From the NCBI RefSeq assembly GCF_026342405.1, contig NZ_JAPEMU010000001.1, positions 7,440,001-7,504,000 of the forward strand: 64,000 nt of DNA, read 5' to 3'. Under the pieces are notes generated by a model. That model searched no databases. It saw nothing but the letters and a program-made list of their open reading frames with translations, and was not told where the DNA came from. The translations under genes were made by a program, and so were the position numbers. Positions 25,016 through 33,016 of the stretch are shown here, piece by piece (position 1 is the first letter of the stretch; every line of letters begins with the position of its first letter). This stretch comes from Kitasatospora sp. NBC_00240. GTDB taxonomy: Bacteria; Actinomycetota; Actinomycetes; Streptomycetales; Streptomycetaceae.

Positions 25016-25059
25016 CGGGGAAAGCTTCCCCGTTTCGTCCTTCAGAAGAGCAAACGGGG
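25016..25059. promoter_or_regulatory. Inverted repeats upstream of the TetR-MFS unit
   Basis: CGGGGAA-AGC-TTCCCCG (25016-25032) is a compact palindrome. It overlaps a wider pair, CCCCGTTT (25028-25035) and AAACGGGG (25052-25059). The element ends 21 bp from the TetR start codon and is the best autorepression site. Confidence 0.6.
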
Positions 25060-25078
25060 AGTTGGTCCCCAGAAATTT

Positions 25079-25114
25079 CACGACGCGATGTGATCTGGGT
25101 CACATCGCGTCGTG
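25079..25114. promoter_or_regulatory. Long perfect palindrome with a CRP/FNR-type core
   Basis: A 15-bp perfect inverted repeat (25079-25093 with 25100-25114) has at its centre TGTGATCTGGGTCACA (25089-25104), an exact TGTGA-N6-TCACA CRP-type site. It lies 84 bp upstream of the TetR start and 94 bp past the OsmC-type gene stop. It could be a Crp/FNR-family site for the TetR-MFS unit or a terminator of the OsmC-type gene; no T-run follows on either strand. Confidence 0.6.
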
Positions 25115-25207
25115 GGTGTCCCGATGGGTGTCCCGGTGGGGTCGGAGCCGGTCGGGAGGACCACGGACGTGGCCGGCGACCCGGGCCGTCCTCCTCGCAC
25201 GGGGGGC

Positions 25208-25759
25208 TCAGCGGGCGGCAGCGCCCGCACGCACCGTGAGGGCGTGCTCGGACCGGACCATCCGCAGCATCGGGCAGCGCTCGTCGGCGGCGGCGAGCAG
25301 CGCCTGGGCGGCCTCGGAGGTGAGCGGGCCGCGCAGGTCGACGGTGGCGGTGAGGTCGTACGGCACCGGCGGCGCGTCGGTCGGGACCTCGAAGAAGCGG
25401 GCGTCGTTGTTGCGGGCGGTGACGGCGACCTCCACCCGGTCCAGCGGCAGCCCGTCCAGCGCCGCGATGCACAGCACGGTGTGGGTCAGGCAGGTGCTGA
25501 TCACCGCGCAGAGCAGTTCCGGCGAGGAGGGGCCGAGTCCGAAGCCGCCGATGTCCGGGCCGCCGTCCCCGACGAAGGACCAGTCGCCGACCCGTACCTT
25601 GCGGACCCCGGTGGCGTCGTCGGCCACGCAGACCGCGCCGATCTCCTCCTCCCAGTCCTCGCTCGCGGGCCGGCGTCCGGCGGCCGCCCGCATGGCGGCG
25701 CCCTTGTCGCGCAGGTGCTCGGCGAGCCCGGGCCGACGCGGTTCCGGTGTGATCGTCAT
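25208..25759 (-). CDS. OsmC family protein
   Basis: This 183-residue protein has the OsmC fold with the conserved helix GPSSPELLCAVISTCLTHTVLCIAAL, in which two Cys lie in the region of the first peroxidatic site, and a C-terminal MLRMVRSEHALTVRAG. It is more divergent from Ohr than the OsmC gene at 8592. The N-terminal segment (EEEIGAVCVADDATGVRKVRVG) resembles the large OsmC subfamily. It is probably cytoplasmic and active on organic peroxides, but thiol chemistry has not been read with confidence because the second Cys (ERCPML) is placed differently. The start is the ATG at 25759. Confidence 0.82.
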   Translation of the reverse strand: MTITPEPRRPGLAEHLRDKGAAMRAAAGRRPASEDWEEEIGAVCVADDATGVRKVRVGDWSFVGDGGPDIGGFGLGPSSPELLCAVISTCLTHTVLCIAALDGLPLDRVEVAVTARNNDARFFEVPTDAPPVPYDLTATVDLRGPLTSEAAQALLAAADERCPMLRMVRSEHALTVRAGAAAR

Positions 25760-25933
25760 GCCGGGCAGCGTACGGGGCGGGGCGGGCCCCGAGGGTCGAT
25801 TTCGAACAGCCCGGCCGGCGCATGGGCAGGCGCAGTCCGGCGCGGGCGCCGGCGGCGGCTCGCGAGGCCGGGGCGTACGGGCCTCGCCGGGCCGCCGCGT
25901 GCCGGGCCCCGGGTGCGGTGGAGGGCTGGCGGG

Positions 25934-26638
25934 TCAGTGCTTCGAGTGCCGGCCGCGCCGGGCAGCGCCGCCGCCGCCGGCGGCGGGCGTGCGGCCGGCG
26001 GCCAGCCGGGCGACCAGCGCGGCCGTCAGCAGCAGCCCGGCCGGCACCGCGATGTTCAGCATCTGCCGGATCCCGTCCGGATCGTGCAGGGTGTCCAGCG
26101 GCAGGCCGATCCGGCCCAGCAGGTAGAAGGAGTCGTAGGTCGCCGCCAGATAGGCCACCGCGCCGAAGAGCAGCGCGAAGGCGAGCAGCGGCAGACTGCG
26201 TTCGCCCGCCGCGAGGGCCAGCACGGTCACCGCGACCAGCAGGACCGGCGTGGCCCCGTTGAACAGCAGCAGCTCGGCCGTCTCCAGCAGCGCCGACGGC
26301 CTGCGGAACCCCTCCCAGTGGGTGGCCGTCAGCCAGGCCGTCCCGCCGGCGAAGGCGGTGGCCGCCAGCAGCGCCGGCACCAGCCGGCCGAGCGTCCCGG
26401 CCCGCCGGTACCGCCTGATCAGCAGGAACCCGCCGATCAGCATCGCCAGCAGGGCGTACGCCTCCAGCAGCCGCGGGCGCGGGAGTTGGCCGACGGTCAG
26501 CAGGCCGCTCGGGGCGGAGACGCCGATCGAGCAGCCCGCGTCCGCACAGGCGGACCCGGCCGTCAGGTACAGCGGTAGGGAGAGCAGCAGCAGCCCGCCG
26601 AACACCGCCAGAGCGAACCAGTACCGTCGCGTTGCCAT
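25934..26638 (-). CDS. Hypothetical multi-pass membrane protein
   Basis: This 234-residue protein has six to seven hydrophobic helices (FALAVFGGLLLLSLPLYL, LLEAYALLAMLIGGFLLI, LVPALLAATAFAGGTAWL, VLLVAVTVLALAAG, LLAFALLFGAVAYLAA, MLNIAVPAGLLLTAALVA). It has a small extracytoplasmic loop with a CADAGCS disulfide-type pair and a short cytoplasmic Gly/Arg-rich tail. I do not recognise the family. The ATG at 26638 was chosen because upstream in-frame sequence is Arg/Pro-rich shadow. It is divergent from the VOC gene. Confidence 0.65.
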   Translation of the reverse strand: MATRRYWFALAVFGGLLLLSLPLYLTAGSACADAGCSIGVSAPSGLLTVGQLPRPRLLEAYALLAMLIGGFLLIRRYRRAGTLGRLVPALLAATAFAGGTAWLTATHWEGFRRPSALLETAELLLFNGATPVLLVAVTVLALAAGERSLPLLAFALLFGAVAYLAATYDSFYLLGRIGLPLDTLHDPDGIRQMLNIAVPAGLLLTAALVARLAAGRTPAAGGGGAARRGRHSKH

Positions 26639-26996
26639 CCGAGCCGCCCGTCCGTCGCCTGGAGACCCTGCTTTTCGGCCGATTCTCCTCCGGCTGTCAA
26701 GCCCCGGCGGCCGCCTTGCCGGGCTCCGCCGAAGCGGCCGGAAGCCCTTGCCCGTCGGGGCAGTTGGGCGTCGCCGCCGGACCACGGGGAGTGATCGGAC
26801 GGACACCCGGCCGGCCGCCGGCCGGCGGGGCGGTGTCCGCGCGCGGTCCGGGTGGCGACGCGGTGAGAGGTACGGGCAAGGCGCGTGCCGTGCCGCGCCG
26901 GGACCGGTCGGTGACCCTAGGCTGAGGGCGGCGGGCGGCTCGGCGGCCGCCTGTTGCCGGGACCGGCCCGGCGCCGGGTCGAGGAGGTACCGCGAA
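26639..26996. other. Divergent intergenic region
   Basis: No gene is supported. A GGACACC/GGTGTCC inverted pair flanks a CCGGCCGG core near 26803-26842, and a possible -10 box TAGGCT lies at 26918-26923 for the VOC gene. I could not find a convincing -35 box. Confidence 0.4.
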
Positions 26997-27782
26997 ATGG
27001 GCAGCCGAACCGCCAGCGTGCGATGCGTGCCGGCCGCGCCGTGCTGGGTCAGCCTGATGGCGCGCGACCTCGACGCGGCGCAGGCCTTCTACGGGCAGTT
27101 GCTCGGCTGGGACTTCGAACCCGGACCGGACCGCTTCGGCCCGTACGTGCACGCGGTGGTGGAGGGCGAGGCGGTCGCCGGCCTCGGCGTGTCCGGCAGC
27201 GGCTGGATGATGCCGGTGGCCTGGACCGGCTACTTCGGGACGGAGAGCGCGGACACCGCGGCCGACGCGGTGCGCGAGCGCGGCGGGACGCTCGCGGTGG
27301 GGCCGCTGTCCTTCGACGCGGGCCGGGTGGCCTTCGCGGCCGATCCGGCCGGGGCGGTGTTCGGCATCTGGGAGGGCCCGCCCGGCCCGGACCGGCAGCT
27401 GGCCCTGCCCGGCTCCCCGGTCTGGATCGAGCTGCGCACCCCCGACCCGTTCGCCGCCGCCCTGTTCTACGGCGAGGTGTTCCGCTGGGACGACCGCGAC
27501 CCGGCGCACTTCGAGGTCCGGTACGAGCACGAGCGGGTGGTGCTGCGGGTGGAGGGCCGCAGCGTCGCCGCGCTGCGGGCGGAGAAGGCCGCCGGGCCGG
27601 TGGGCACCCCGCCGCACTGGGAGATCTCCTTCTCGGTGGCGGACGCCGATGCCGCCGCCAAGCTGGCCGAAGGCCTCGGCGGCGGACTGGTCGGGCCGGT
27701 GTTCGACACCCCGTACGGCCGGGTGGCCCGACTGGTGGATCCGGAAGGCGGCCGGTTCGCGGTGATCAGCTCTCCGGCGTAG
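26997..27782 (+). CDS. VOC family protein with two glyoxalase-fold domains
   Basis: This 261-residue protein has two vicinal-oxygen-chelate modules. The first (about 14-130) reads CWVSLMARDLDAAQAFYGQLLGWDF, VAFAADPAGAVFGIWEG; the second (about 140-260) reads VWIELRTPDPFAAALFYGEVFRWD and ARLVDPEGGRFAVIS. This is the layout of the Streptomyces hydroxylase-like VOC proteins encoded near antibiotic and detoxification genes. Metal ligands of the classic enzyme are not clear, so resistance or catalysis is unproven. The ATG at 26997 follows GAGGAGGTA. It overlaps the convergent hemerythrin gene by 17 bp. The window's last gene begins with a very similar segment. Confidence 0.87.
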   Translation: MGSRTASVRCVPAAPCWVSLMARDLDAAQAFYGQLLGWDFEPGPDRFGPYVHAVVEGEAVAGLGVSGSGWMMPVAWTGYFGTESADTAADAVRERGGTLAVGPLSFDAGRVAFAADPAGAVFGIWEGPPGPDRQLALPGSPVWIELRTPDPFAAALFYGEVFRWDDRDPAHFEVRYEHERVVLRVEGRSVAALRAEKAAGPVGTPPHWEISFSVADADAAAKLAEGLGGGLVGPVFDTPYGRVARLVDPEGGRFAVISSPA

Positions 27783-28509
27783 CCGCCGGTGCGGGCGGCG
27801 CGGCCGGTGCGGGCGTGGCCGCCGGCGCGGCCGGTGCGGGCGGTTCCAGGGGCGGGAGCGCCCGGCGGCCCTCCCGCAGCCGTTCGCCGAGGGCGGCCAG
27901 CAGTTCCGCGGTCATCGCCTTGCGGACGGCGGGGAAGAGTCGTTCGTCCTCCTCGGCCAGATGGGTGTGGACGGCGCTGCCCAGGCCCTCCAGCAAGGGG
28001 GCGAACGCCGGGTCGCCGGGGGACAGCCCCTGCAGGTCGGTGAGGTACTGCCCGATCGCCAGGTGGTCGGCGAGGCTGGTGAAGACCAGCGACCCGCCGT
28101 CCGGCACCTGCTCGTGGACGGCGGGGAAGAGGTACTCCTCCTCCTCGGTGCAGTGGCTCAGCAGCAGGTCGGACAGCCCCTCGACGAGCGCCACCACGCC
28201 CGGGTCGGCCTCCGCACCCGGTACGGCACCCGGTACGGTGCCCGGGTCGCCGCCCGCGTCGGCGTCCGGGGACGCGCCCGCGCCGTCCGGAGCCGTGGCC
28301 CCTTGGGACACGGCGGCCGGCTCGGCCTGCGGCGGTGCTTGCGGTGTTCCAGGCCGTTCCGCGTCCGGCGGCCCGGCGGCGGGCGGTGCGGCCGCGCCGC
28401 TGCCCGCGCCGGCGCGGTTCGGCGCGGCCTTCTCGATCCGCGCGAGCAGCTCCGCCACCGCGCGGTGGTCGGCGCTGAGCTCGTCCACGACGTCTGCCCT
28501 GCGGCTCAT
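27766..28509 (-). CDS. Hemerythrin domain protein with long disordered insert
   Basis: This 247-residue protein contains the four-helix hemerythrin fold: DHRAVAELLARI, then SHCTEEEEYLFPAVHEQ, DHLAIGQYL and HLAEEDERLFPAVR. These supply His-rich and Glu/Asp ligands for a di-iron site. Between the first and second helices lies an unusually long Pro/Ala/Gly/Asp-rich insert (about residues 30-105), and the C-terminus is a Pro/Ala tail. Hemerythrin-like proteins bind O2, NO or iron and act in oxidative stress. The insert should not disturb the fold but is much longer than in most relatives. Start ATG at 28509; converges on the VOC gene. Confidence 0.85.
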   Translation of the reverse strand: MSRRADVVDELSADHRAVAELLARIEKAAPNRAGAGSGAAAPPAAGPPDAERPGTPQAPPQAEPAAVSQGATAPDGAGASPDADAGGDPGTVPGAVPGAEADPGVVALVEGLSDLLLSHCTEEEEYLFPAVHEQVPDGGSLVFTSLADHLAIGQYLTDLQGLSPGDPAFAPLLEGLGSAVHTHLAEEDERLFPAVRKAMTAELLAALGERLREGRRALPPLEPPAPAAPAATPAPAAPPAPAATPES

Positions 28510-28747
28510 GGCTCGCCTCGTTTCGGTTCGCCCCATCACCTCGGCCGGCCCGGTCCGCCGCGGAAGGTGTCCGCTGAGCGGGTCGGGTGTATCCAGTATC
28601 CGGCGTCCGCCGGGTGAGTGTGCTGCGTTCGCGCGGGCCGGGCGCGGCCGCCGGGGTCGCCGCACGGCCGGCGGGGGTGCCCGCGGGCCGGATCCGGGCG
28701 GGCCAGGGCGGGCCAGGGCGGTGCCGCCGGCCGGGGGAGCGGCCCGG

Positions 28748-29332
28748 TCAGGGGCCGACCCCGCGTCCGGTGAGGGCGAGCAGTCGGGTGAGGGTGCTCG
28801 CGCCGTCCGGCACGGGCAGGGCGGGGGCGAACAGGCCGGTGGTGGCGAGGTCGCCCCAGCTGTCGATCTCGGTCAGCGCGAAGTCCACCAGCTCGTCGGA
28901 GAGGCCGGGGTCGGCGTCGAGGCCCCGGGCGAGGTCCCAGGTGTGCACCACGGCGTCGGCGATCAGCTGGGCGCAGTAGCTCGTCGCGGGGACGTCGCCG
29001 AACGAGAGGTGCACGGTGACGTCGGCCGCCCCCGGCACCCGGAAGGCCTCCTCGGCGGCTTCCGCGGCGTTCTGCCAGAAGGCGGCCGGGTTCTCGTCCA
29101 GCACGTCCCCGTCGAACCGGGCGCCGACCTCGGCGACGGTCGACCCCATCAGCAGTTCGGGGACCCAGAGCTGTTCGGCGGTGAGGTGGTTGACGAGGTC
29201 CCGGACGGACCACTCGGAGCACGGGGTCGCGGCCGGCCACTGGTGCGGGGTGATCAGGCGCACGTGGTGGCCGAACGCCTCAAGGGCCTTCGGGAACAGG
29301 CGCAGCACCGGCGCCTCGGGTCGTTCGGACAT
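28748..29332 (-). CDS. TIGR03086 family metal-binding protein (mycothiol-dependent DinB-like)
   Basis: This 194-residue protein belongs to the DinB/mycothiol maleylpyruvate-isomerase N-terminal superfamily. It has the signature TPCSEWSVRDLVNHLTAEQLW with the metal-binding His, and the second site VVHTWDLARGLDADP near residue 135, where the second and third His ligands fall. Members are confined mainly to actinobacteria and are thought to bind a divalent metal and mycothiol-type thiols. No reaction is known for this one. It is a monocistronic gene and its ATG at 29332 is clear. Confidence 0.88.
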   Translation of the reverse strand: MSERPEAPVLRLFPKALEAFGHHVRLITPHQWPAATPCSEWSVRDLVNHLTAEQLWVPELLMGSTVAEVGARFDGDVLDENPAAFWQNAAEAAEEAFRVPGAADVTVHLSFGDVPATSYCAQLIADAVVHTWDLARGLDADPGLSDELVDFALTEIDSWGDLATTGLFAPALPVPDGASTLTRLLALTGRGVGP

Positions 29333-29749
29333 GCCTCCAGCGTGCCCCTGATCGTGGTGCGTTGCCCGTCGGGCGGCGGCCCCGCGGGGGCCGGCGGCCG
29401 GACCGTCCCGGCGTGAGGTTGGTGGCGTGTCGGCCGCCCGTTGGTGGGCGCGGGCAGGATCGGGGACACGGAGCGCGGCCGGCGTGCCGAGCGGGGGCTG
29501 CGGCCCCCGGTAGCACCGCGATCGCTCCTCCCGGGCGATCGCCGGCCGGTGCGGGTCGGCCGGCGGGCACCGTGGGCCGCGCTCCTGGCCCGCCCGTGGC
29601 GCTCAGGGCGGACAGGCCCGGCGGGCGCTCGTGGGCCCGGCTTCGGCGCCCCTGGCCGCCGGGTGTTGGCGGCCTGTTGGTCGTCCGTTGGCGGCACCGG
29701 CCACGATCGCGGCCGAGGGTTCGACCGCAGCCGGAGGAGAGGTGGGCCC
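29333..29749. other. Non-coding interval
   Basis: About 417 bp with no gene that I can support. Reading frames here are Arg/Pro/Gly-rich artefacts. The final 20 bases hold the ribosome site of the peptidoglycan-binding gene. Confidence 0.5.
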
Positions 29750-30163
29750 GTGCAGGGAAGTCGGGTGGGCAGTCCCGCCGGGAGTGAGCAGCAGAGGGAG
29801 CCGGGCAGGTTCCGGCGGACCGGGACGCTCGCCGTCGCTGTGGGCCCGGTGGCCCTGGCCGCCCTGGGAGTCGCGGCCCGCCCGTCCCGCGCCGGACACC
29901 AGCTCTGCCTCGGCCGCACGGGCGGCGCCGTCGAGCTGCTCCAGACCGCGCTCAACAGCTGGTTCGACACTCCCCTCGTGGTGGACGGGGACTTCGGTCC
30001 GGCCACCCGGGGCCGGGTGGCCGAGTTCCAGCGGAGCCAGGGCCTGGAGCCCGACGGGGTGGTCGGGCCGCGGACGGCTGGCAGGCTGCTCTGGATCGAC
30101 CTGCGTCTTCCGTTCGGCGGGTGCCGCGACTACACCCAGGACAGCGCCGCGCCGGTCTGCTGA
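29750..30163 (+). CDS. Secreted or membrane-anchored peptidoglycan-binding domain protein
   Basis: The 137-residue product has an N-terminal hydrophobic stretch (TLAVAVGPVALAALGVAARPSRA), read as a signal peptide or anchor, and one peptidoglycan-binding type 1 domain (LCLGRTGGAVELLQTALNSWFDTPLVVDGDFGPATRGRVAEFQRSQGLEPDGVVGPRTAGRLL). The C-terminus GGCRDYTQDSAAPVC carries a pair of Cys. No catalytic domain is attached. The GTG at 29750 follows GGAGGAGA by about nine bases. It probably associates with the cell wall; binding partner and function are unknown. Confidence 0.85.
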   Translation: MQGSRVGSPAGSEQQREPGRFRRTGTLAVAVGPVALAALGVAARPSRAGHQLCLGRTGGAVELLQTALNSWFDTPLVVDGDFGPATRGRVAEFQRSQGLEPDGVVGPRTAGRLLWIDLRLPFGGCRDYTQDSAAPVC

Positions 30164-30222
30164 GCCGCCGCCGGGTCTCGCCCGCCCGCCCCGGACGGGG
30201 CCGCTCCCGAGCGGGGCCACCG

Positions 30223-30308
30223 GCGGACGGGTTCACTCGTGGGCAGGCTCACTCGCGGACGGGTTCACTCGTGGGCAGGCTCACTCGCGGACGGGTTCAC
30301 TCGCGGAC
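30223..30308. repeat. 32-bp tandem repeat reaching into the PP2C stop region
   Basis: A 32-bp unit, starting GCGGACGGGTTCACTCG, occurs at 30223 and 30255 with a partial third copy from 30287. The partial copy covers the last codons and stop of the PP2C gene. A GGTTCACTCG/GGCTCACTCG alternation inside each unit shows a shorter 16-bp sub-repeat. Confidence 0.8.
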
Positions 30309-31058
30309 GCGGACCAGGGCGAGGGTGATGTTGTCCGGCCCGCCGGCCTCGATCGCGGCTTTCCACAGCTCGAACGAGGCCCGGGCGTCGGCCCGTTCGG
30401 CATCCTCGTGCGATGCGGCGAGCAGCCTGGCCAGCTCCTCCTCCGGTACCGGGTCGGTGAGGCCGTCGCTGCACAGCAGGAAGCGGTCCCCGAGGCTCAG
30501 CGGCCGGCTGCTGACATGCGGCCGGACGACGGTCAGGGCGCTGGATCCACCGAGGGTCTGGGTGACCAGCGAGGTGGTACGCCGCCCGGGTTCGAGGGGC
30601 GGGCTGTCGTCCACGCTCAGCCGCAGCAGTCCGTCGCCGGTCACCCGGTAGGCCCGGCTGTCACCCACGTTGAAGGTGATGACCGCCTCCGCGAGCAGGA
30701 CGACCCCCGCCACCGTCGTCCCCATCGCCGTCAGCTCCGGGGCCGCCCCCGCCGCCTCGAACACCGCCCGGTTGCAGGTGTGCAGGGCGTCCTCGACGGC
30801 CTCCTCGCTCCCCAGTGCCGGTCCGGCCGCCGCCAGCCGCCGGACCACCAGCGCACTGGCCACCTCGCCGCCCGGGTGGCCGCCCAGTCCGTCCGCCACC
30901 GCGATCACGCACGGTTCGGGCCCCAGCGGGAACAGCAGGGTCTGGGGGTTGCCGGTCACCGTGGCGCAGAGCGTCCAGGGCCCGGCCACCAGGCTGTCCT
31001 CGTTGTGCTCCCGGATCAGCCCCTCATGACTCAGCGCACTCACCGCGATGTAGGGCAT
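30297..31058 (-). CDS. PP2C-family serine/threonine phosphatase
   Basis: This 253-residue protein is a minimal PP2C (PPM) phosphatase. It has the first Asp motif (LIREHNEDS, Asp21), the metal-binding VADGLGGHPGGEVA, MGTTVAGVVL, FNVGDSRAYRV, the LLCSDGLTDPV motif and the final GGPDNITLALVRV. All metal-ligand Asp positions are present, so it should be an active Mn/Mg phosphatase acting in the cytoplasm, without membrane or sensor domain. It converges on the peptidoglycan-binding gene. It has no obvious kinase partner nearby. The stop region has been copied within a tandem repeat. Confidence 0.95.
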   Translation of the reverse strand: MPYIAVSALSHEGLIREHNEDSLVAGPWTLCATVTGNPQTLLFPLGPEPCVIAVADGLGGHPGGEVASALVVRRLAAAGPALGSEEAVEDALHTCNRAVFEAAGAAPELTAMGTTVAGVVLLAEAVITFNVGDSRAYRVTGDGLLRLSVDDSPPLEPGRRTTSLVTQTLGGSSALTVVRPHVSSRPLSLGDRFLLCSDGLTDPVPEEELARLLAASHEDAERADARASFELWKAAIEAGGPDNITLALVRVRE

Positions 31059-31214
31059 CGCCTCTCCGCCCTTCCGGGTCGGTCGTCGCTTCCCTCCATT
31101 GTGGGCGCGCCCGCCGCCGGGGCGCCCGCCGTATTTCCCGGCCGGGGCGGGGAGGTGGCGCCCCGGCCCGGGGGTGGACCGGGAATAGCGCGGGAAGGCG
31201 GGGTGCTACAGTGG

Positions 31215-31226
31215 TTGAAGTTTCAA
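31215..31226. promoter_or_regulatory. TTGAA-GT-TTCAA operator upstream of the flavin monooxygenase
   Basis: A perfect 5-bp inverted repeat with a two-base spacer ends 33 bp from the start codon. Motifs of this form serve as MarR-family operators in Streptomyces. A weak TACAGT at 31207-31212 may be the -10 box, which would put the operator over the transcription start. Confidence 0.6.
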
Positions 31227-31259
31227 TGACATGGGATGTGGTGAGCAGTGGTGAGCAGC

Positions 31260-32366
31260 ATGCAGTTCGGAATCTTCACCGTCGGTGATGTCACGCCCGA
31301 CCCCACCAGTGGCCGGACGCCGAGCGAGCACGAGCGGATCAAGGCGATGGTGGCGATCGCCCTGAAGGCCGAGGAGGTCGGGCTGGACGTCTTCGCGACC
31401 GGCGAGCACCACAACCCGCCGTTCGTGCCGTCCTCGCCGACCACCATGCTCGGCTTCATCGCCGCGCAGACCGAGCGGATCGTCCTCTCCACGTCCACCA
31501 CCCTGATCACCACCAACGACCCGGTGAAGATCGCGGAGGACTTCGCGATGCTCCAGCACCTCGCGCAGGGCCGGGTCGACCTGATGATGGGGCGTGGCAA
31601 CACCGGGCCGGTCTACCCGTGGTTCGGCCAGGACATCCGCCAGGGCATACCGCTGGCGATCGAGAACTACGCACTGCTGCACCGGCTGTGGCGTGAGGAC
31701 GTGGTGGACTGGGAGGGCCGCTTCCGCACCCCGCTGCAGTCCTTCACCTCCACCCCGCGCCCGCTGGACGGCGTCCCGCCGTTCGTCTGGCACGGATCGA
31801 TCCGCAGCCCGGAGATCGCCGAGCAGGCCGCCTACTACGGCGACGGCTTCTTCGCGAACAACATCTTCTGGCCCAAGGAGCACTTCAAGAAGCTCGTCAA
31901 CCTCTACCGCGAGCGCTACGCGCACTACGGCCACGGCACCGCCGAGCAGGCCGTGGTGGGTCTGGGCGGGCAGGTCTTCATGCGCCGCAACTCCCAGGAC
32001 GCGGTACGGGAGTTCCGTCCGTACTTCGACAACGCGCCGGTCTACGGCCACGGGCCGTCGCTGGAGGAGTTCACCGAGCAGACCCCGCTCACCGTCGGCA
32101 GTCCGCAGGAGGTGATCGAGAAGACCCTCGCCTTCCGCGAGACCTTCGGCGACTACCAGCGCCAGCTGTTCCTGATGGACCACGCCGGCCTGCCGCTCAA
32201 GACGGTCCTGGAACAGCTCGACCTGCTGGGCGAGGAGGTCGTCCCGGTGCTGCGCAAGGAGTTCGCCAAGGGCCGGCCGGCCGAGGTCCCGGACGGTCCC
32301 ACCCACCGGGCCCTGGTCGCCCGGCACGCCGCCGAGGCCGCGCCGGCCGCCGGCAGCACCGTCTGA
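31260..32366 (+). CDS. CE1758-family FMN-dependent luciferase-like monooxygenase
   Basis: This 368-residue flavoenzyme has the bacterial-luciferase TIM barrel. It starts MQFGIFTVGDVTPDP, followed by LKAEEVGLDVFATGEHHNPPF, LSTSTTLITTNDPVKIAEDFAMLQHLAQGRVDLMMGRG and LDGVPPFVWHGSIRSPEIAEQA. This matches the CE1758 subfamily of FMN-dependent monooxygenases. It is followed 35 bp later by a flavin reductase of the CE1759 family, which supplies reduced FMN, so the two form a two-component system acting on an unknown carbon substrate. The ATG at 31260 gives the family start; GTGs at 31248 and 31251 would lengthen it slightly. A TTGAA palindrome precedes it. Confidence 0.92.
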   Translation: MQFGIFTVGDVTPDPTSGRTPSEHERIKAMVAIALKAEEVGLDVFATGEHHNPPFVPSSPTTMLGFIAAQTERIVLSTSTTLITTNDPVKIAEDFAMLQHLAQGRVDLMMGRGNTGPVYPWFGQDIRQGIPLAIENYALLHRLWREDVVDWEGRFRTPLQSFTSTPRPLDGVPPFVWHGSIRSPEIAEQAAYYGDGFFANNIFWPKEHFKKLVNLYRERYAHYGHGTAEQAVVGLGGQVFMRRNSQDAVREFRPYFDNAPVYGHGPSLEEFTEQTPLTVGSPQEVIEKTLAFRETFGDYQRQLFLMDHAGLPLKTVLEQLDLLGEEVVPVLRKEFAKGRPAEVPDGPTHRALVARHAAEAAPAAGSTV

Positions 32367-32401
32367 CCCGACCCGAGCACGGAAGCAGAGAGGTGAGCAC
32401 C

Positions 32402-33016
32402 ATGAACACCCTGAAACTCGTGGCCGTCTCGGCCGGGTTGAGCAAGCCCTCCTCGACGCGCCTGCTGGCGGACCGTCTCGCCGCTTCCGCCGCCCGGCAG
32501 TTGGGGGCGGACCGGGTCGAGGTGCAGGTGATCGAGCTGCGGGACCTCGCCACCGCGATCGCGAACAACTTCGTCACCGGGTTCCCCGGCGCGGCGCTGC
32601 GCGAGGCCGTGGAGGCGGTGGCGCGGGCGGACGGCGTGATCGCGGTGACGCCGATCTTCACCGCCTCCTACAGCGGCCTGTTCAAGTCGTTCTTCGACGT
32701 GATCGACAACGACACGCTGGCGGGCAAGCCGGTGCTGATCGCGGCCACCGGTGGGACGGGCCGGCACTCGCTCGCGCTGGAGCACGCCGTCCGGCCGCTG
32801 TTCAGCTACCTGCGGGCGATCGTCGTGCCGACGGCCGTCTACGCGGCGACGGACGACTGGGGCAGCGGCGGTGACGCCCACACCGACGAACTGCCGGCCC
32901 GGATCGACCGGGCGGCGGGGGAGCTGGCGGGCCTGATGGACCGCCGGCCGGCGGTTCCGAAGCAGGCCGAAGCGGTGGTCCCGTTCGCCGAGCAGCTGGC
33001 GGCGCTTCGGGTCTGA
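32402..33016 (+). CDS. CE1759-family NADPH-dependent FMN reductase
   Basis: This 204-residue flavodoxin-like reductase begins LKLVAVSAGLSKPSSTRLLAD, the phosphate-binding loop, and continues with the IAVTPIFTASYSGLFKSFFD and LIAATGGTGRHSLAL motifs. It reduces FMN with NADPH and passes it to the upstream monooxygenase. The two genes are 35 bp apart and share the operator. The ATG at 32402 has GAGAGG six to nine bases upstream; a GTG at 32393 is an alternative. The pair resembles the CE1758/CE1759 operon of Corynebacterium. Confidence 0.92.
   Translation: MNTLKLVAVSAGLSKPSSTRLLADRLAASAARQLGADRVEVQVIELRDLATAIANNFVTGFPGAALREAVEAVARADGVIAVTPIFTASYSGLFKSFFDVIDNDTLAGKPVLIAATGGTGRHSLALEHAVRPLFSYLRAIVVPTAVYAATDDWGSGGDAHTDELPARIDRAAGELAGLMDRRPAVPKQAEAVVPFAEQLAALRV

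Noticed and set aside
26803..26842. Hairpin as a terminator
   Set aside because: It lies between divergent starts, so it is not downstream of any gene; it may be regulatory.
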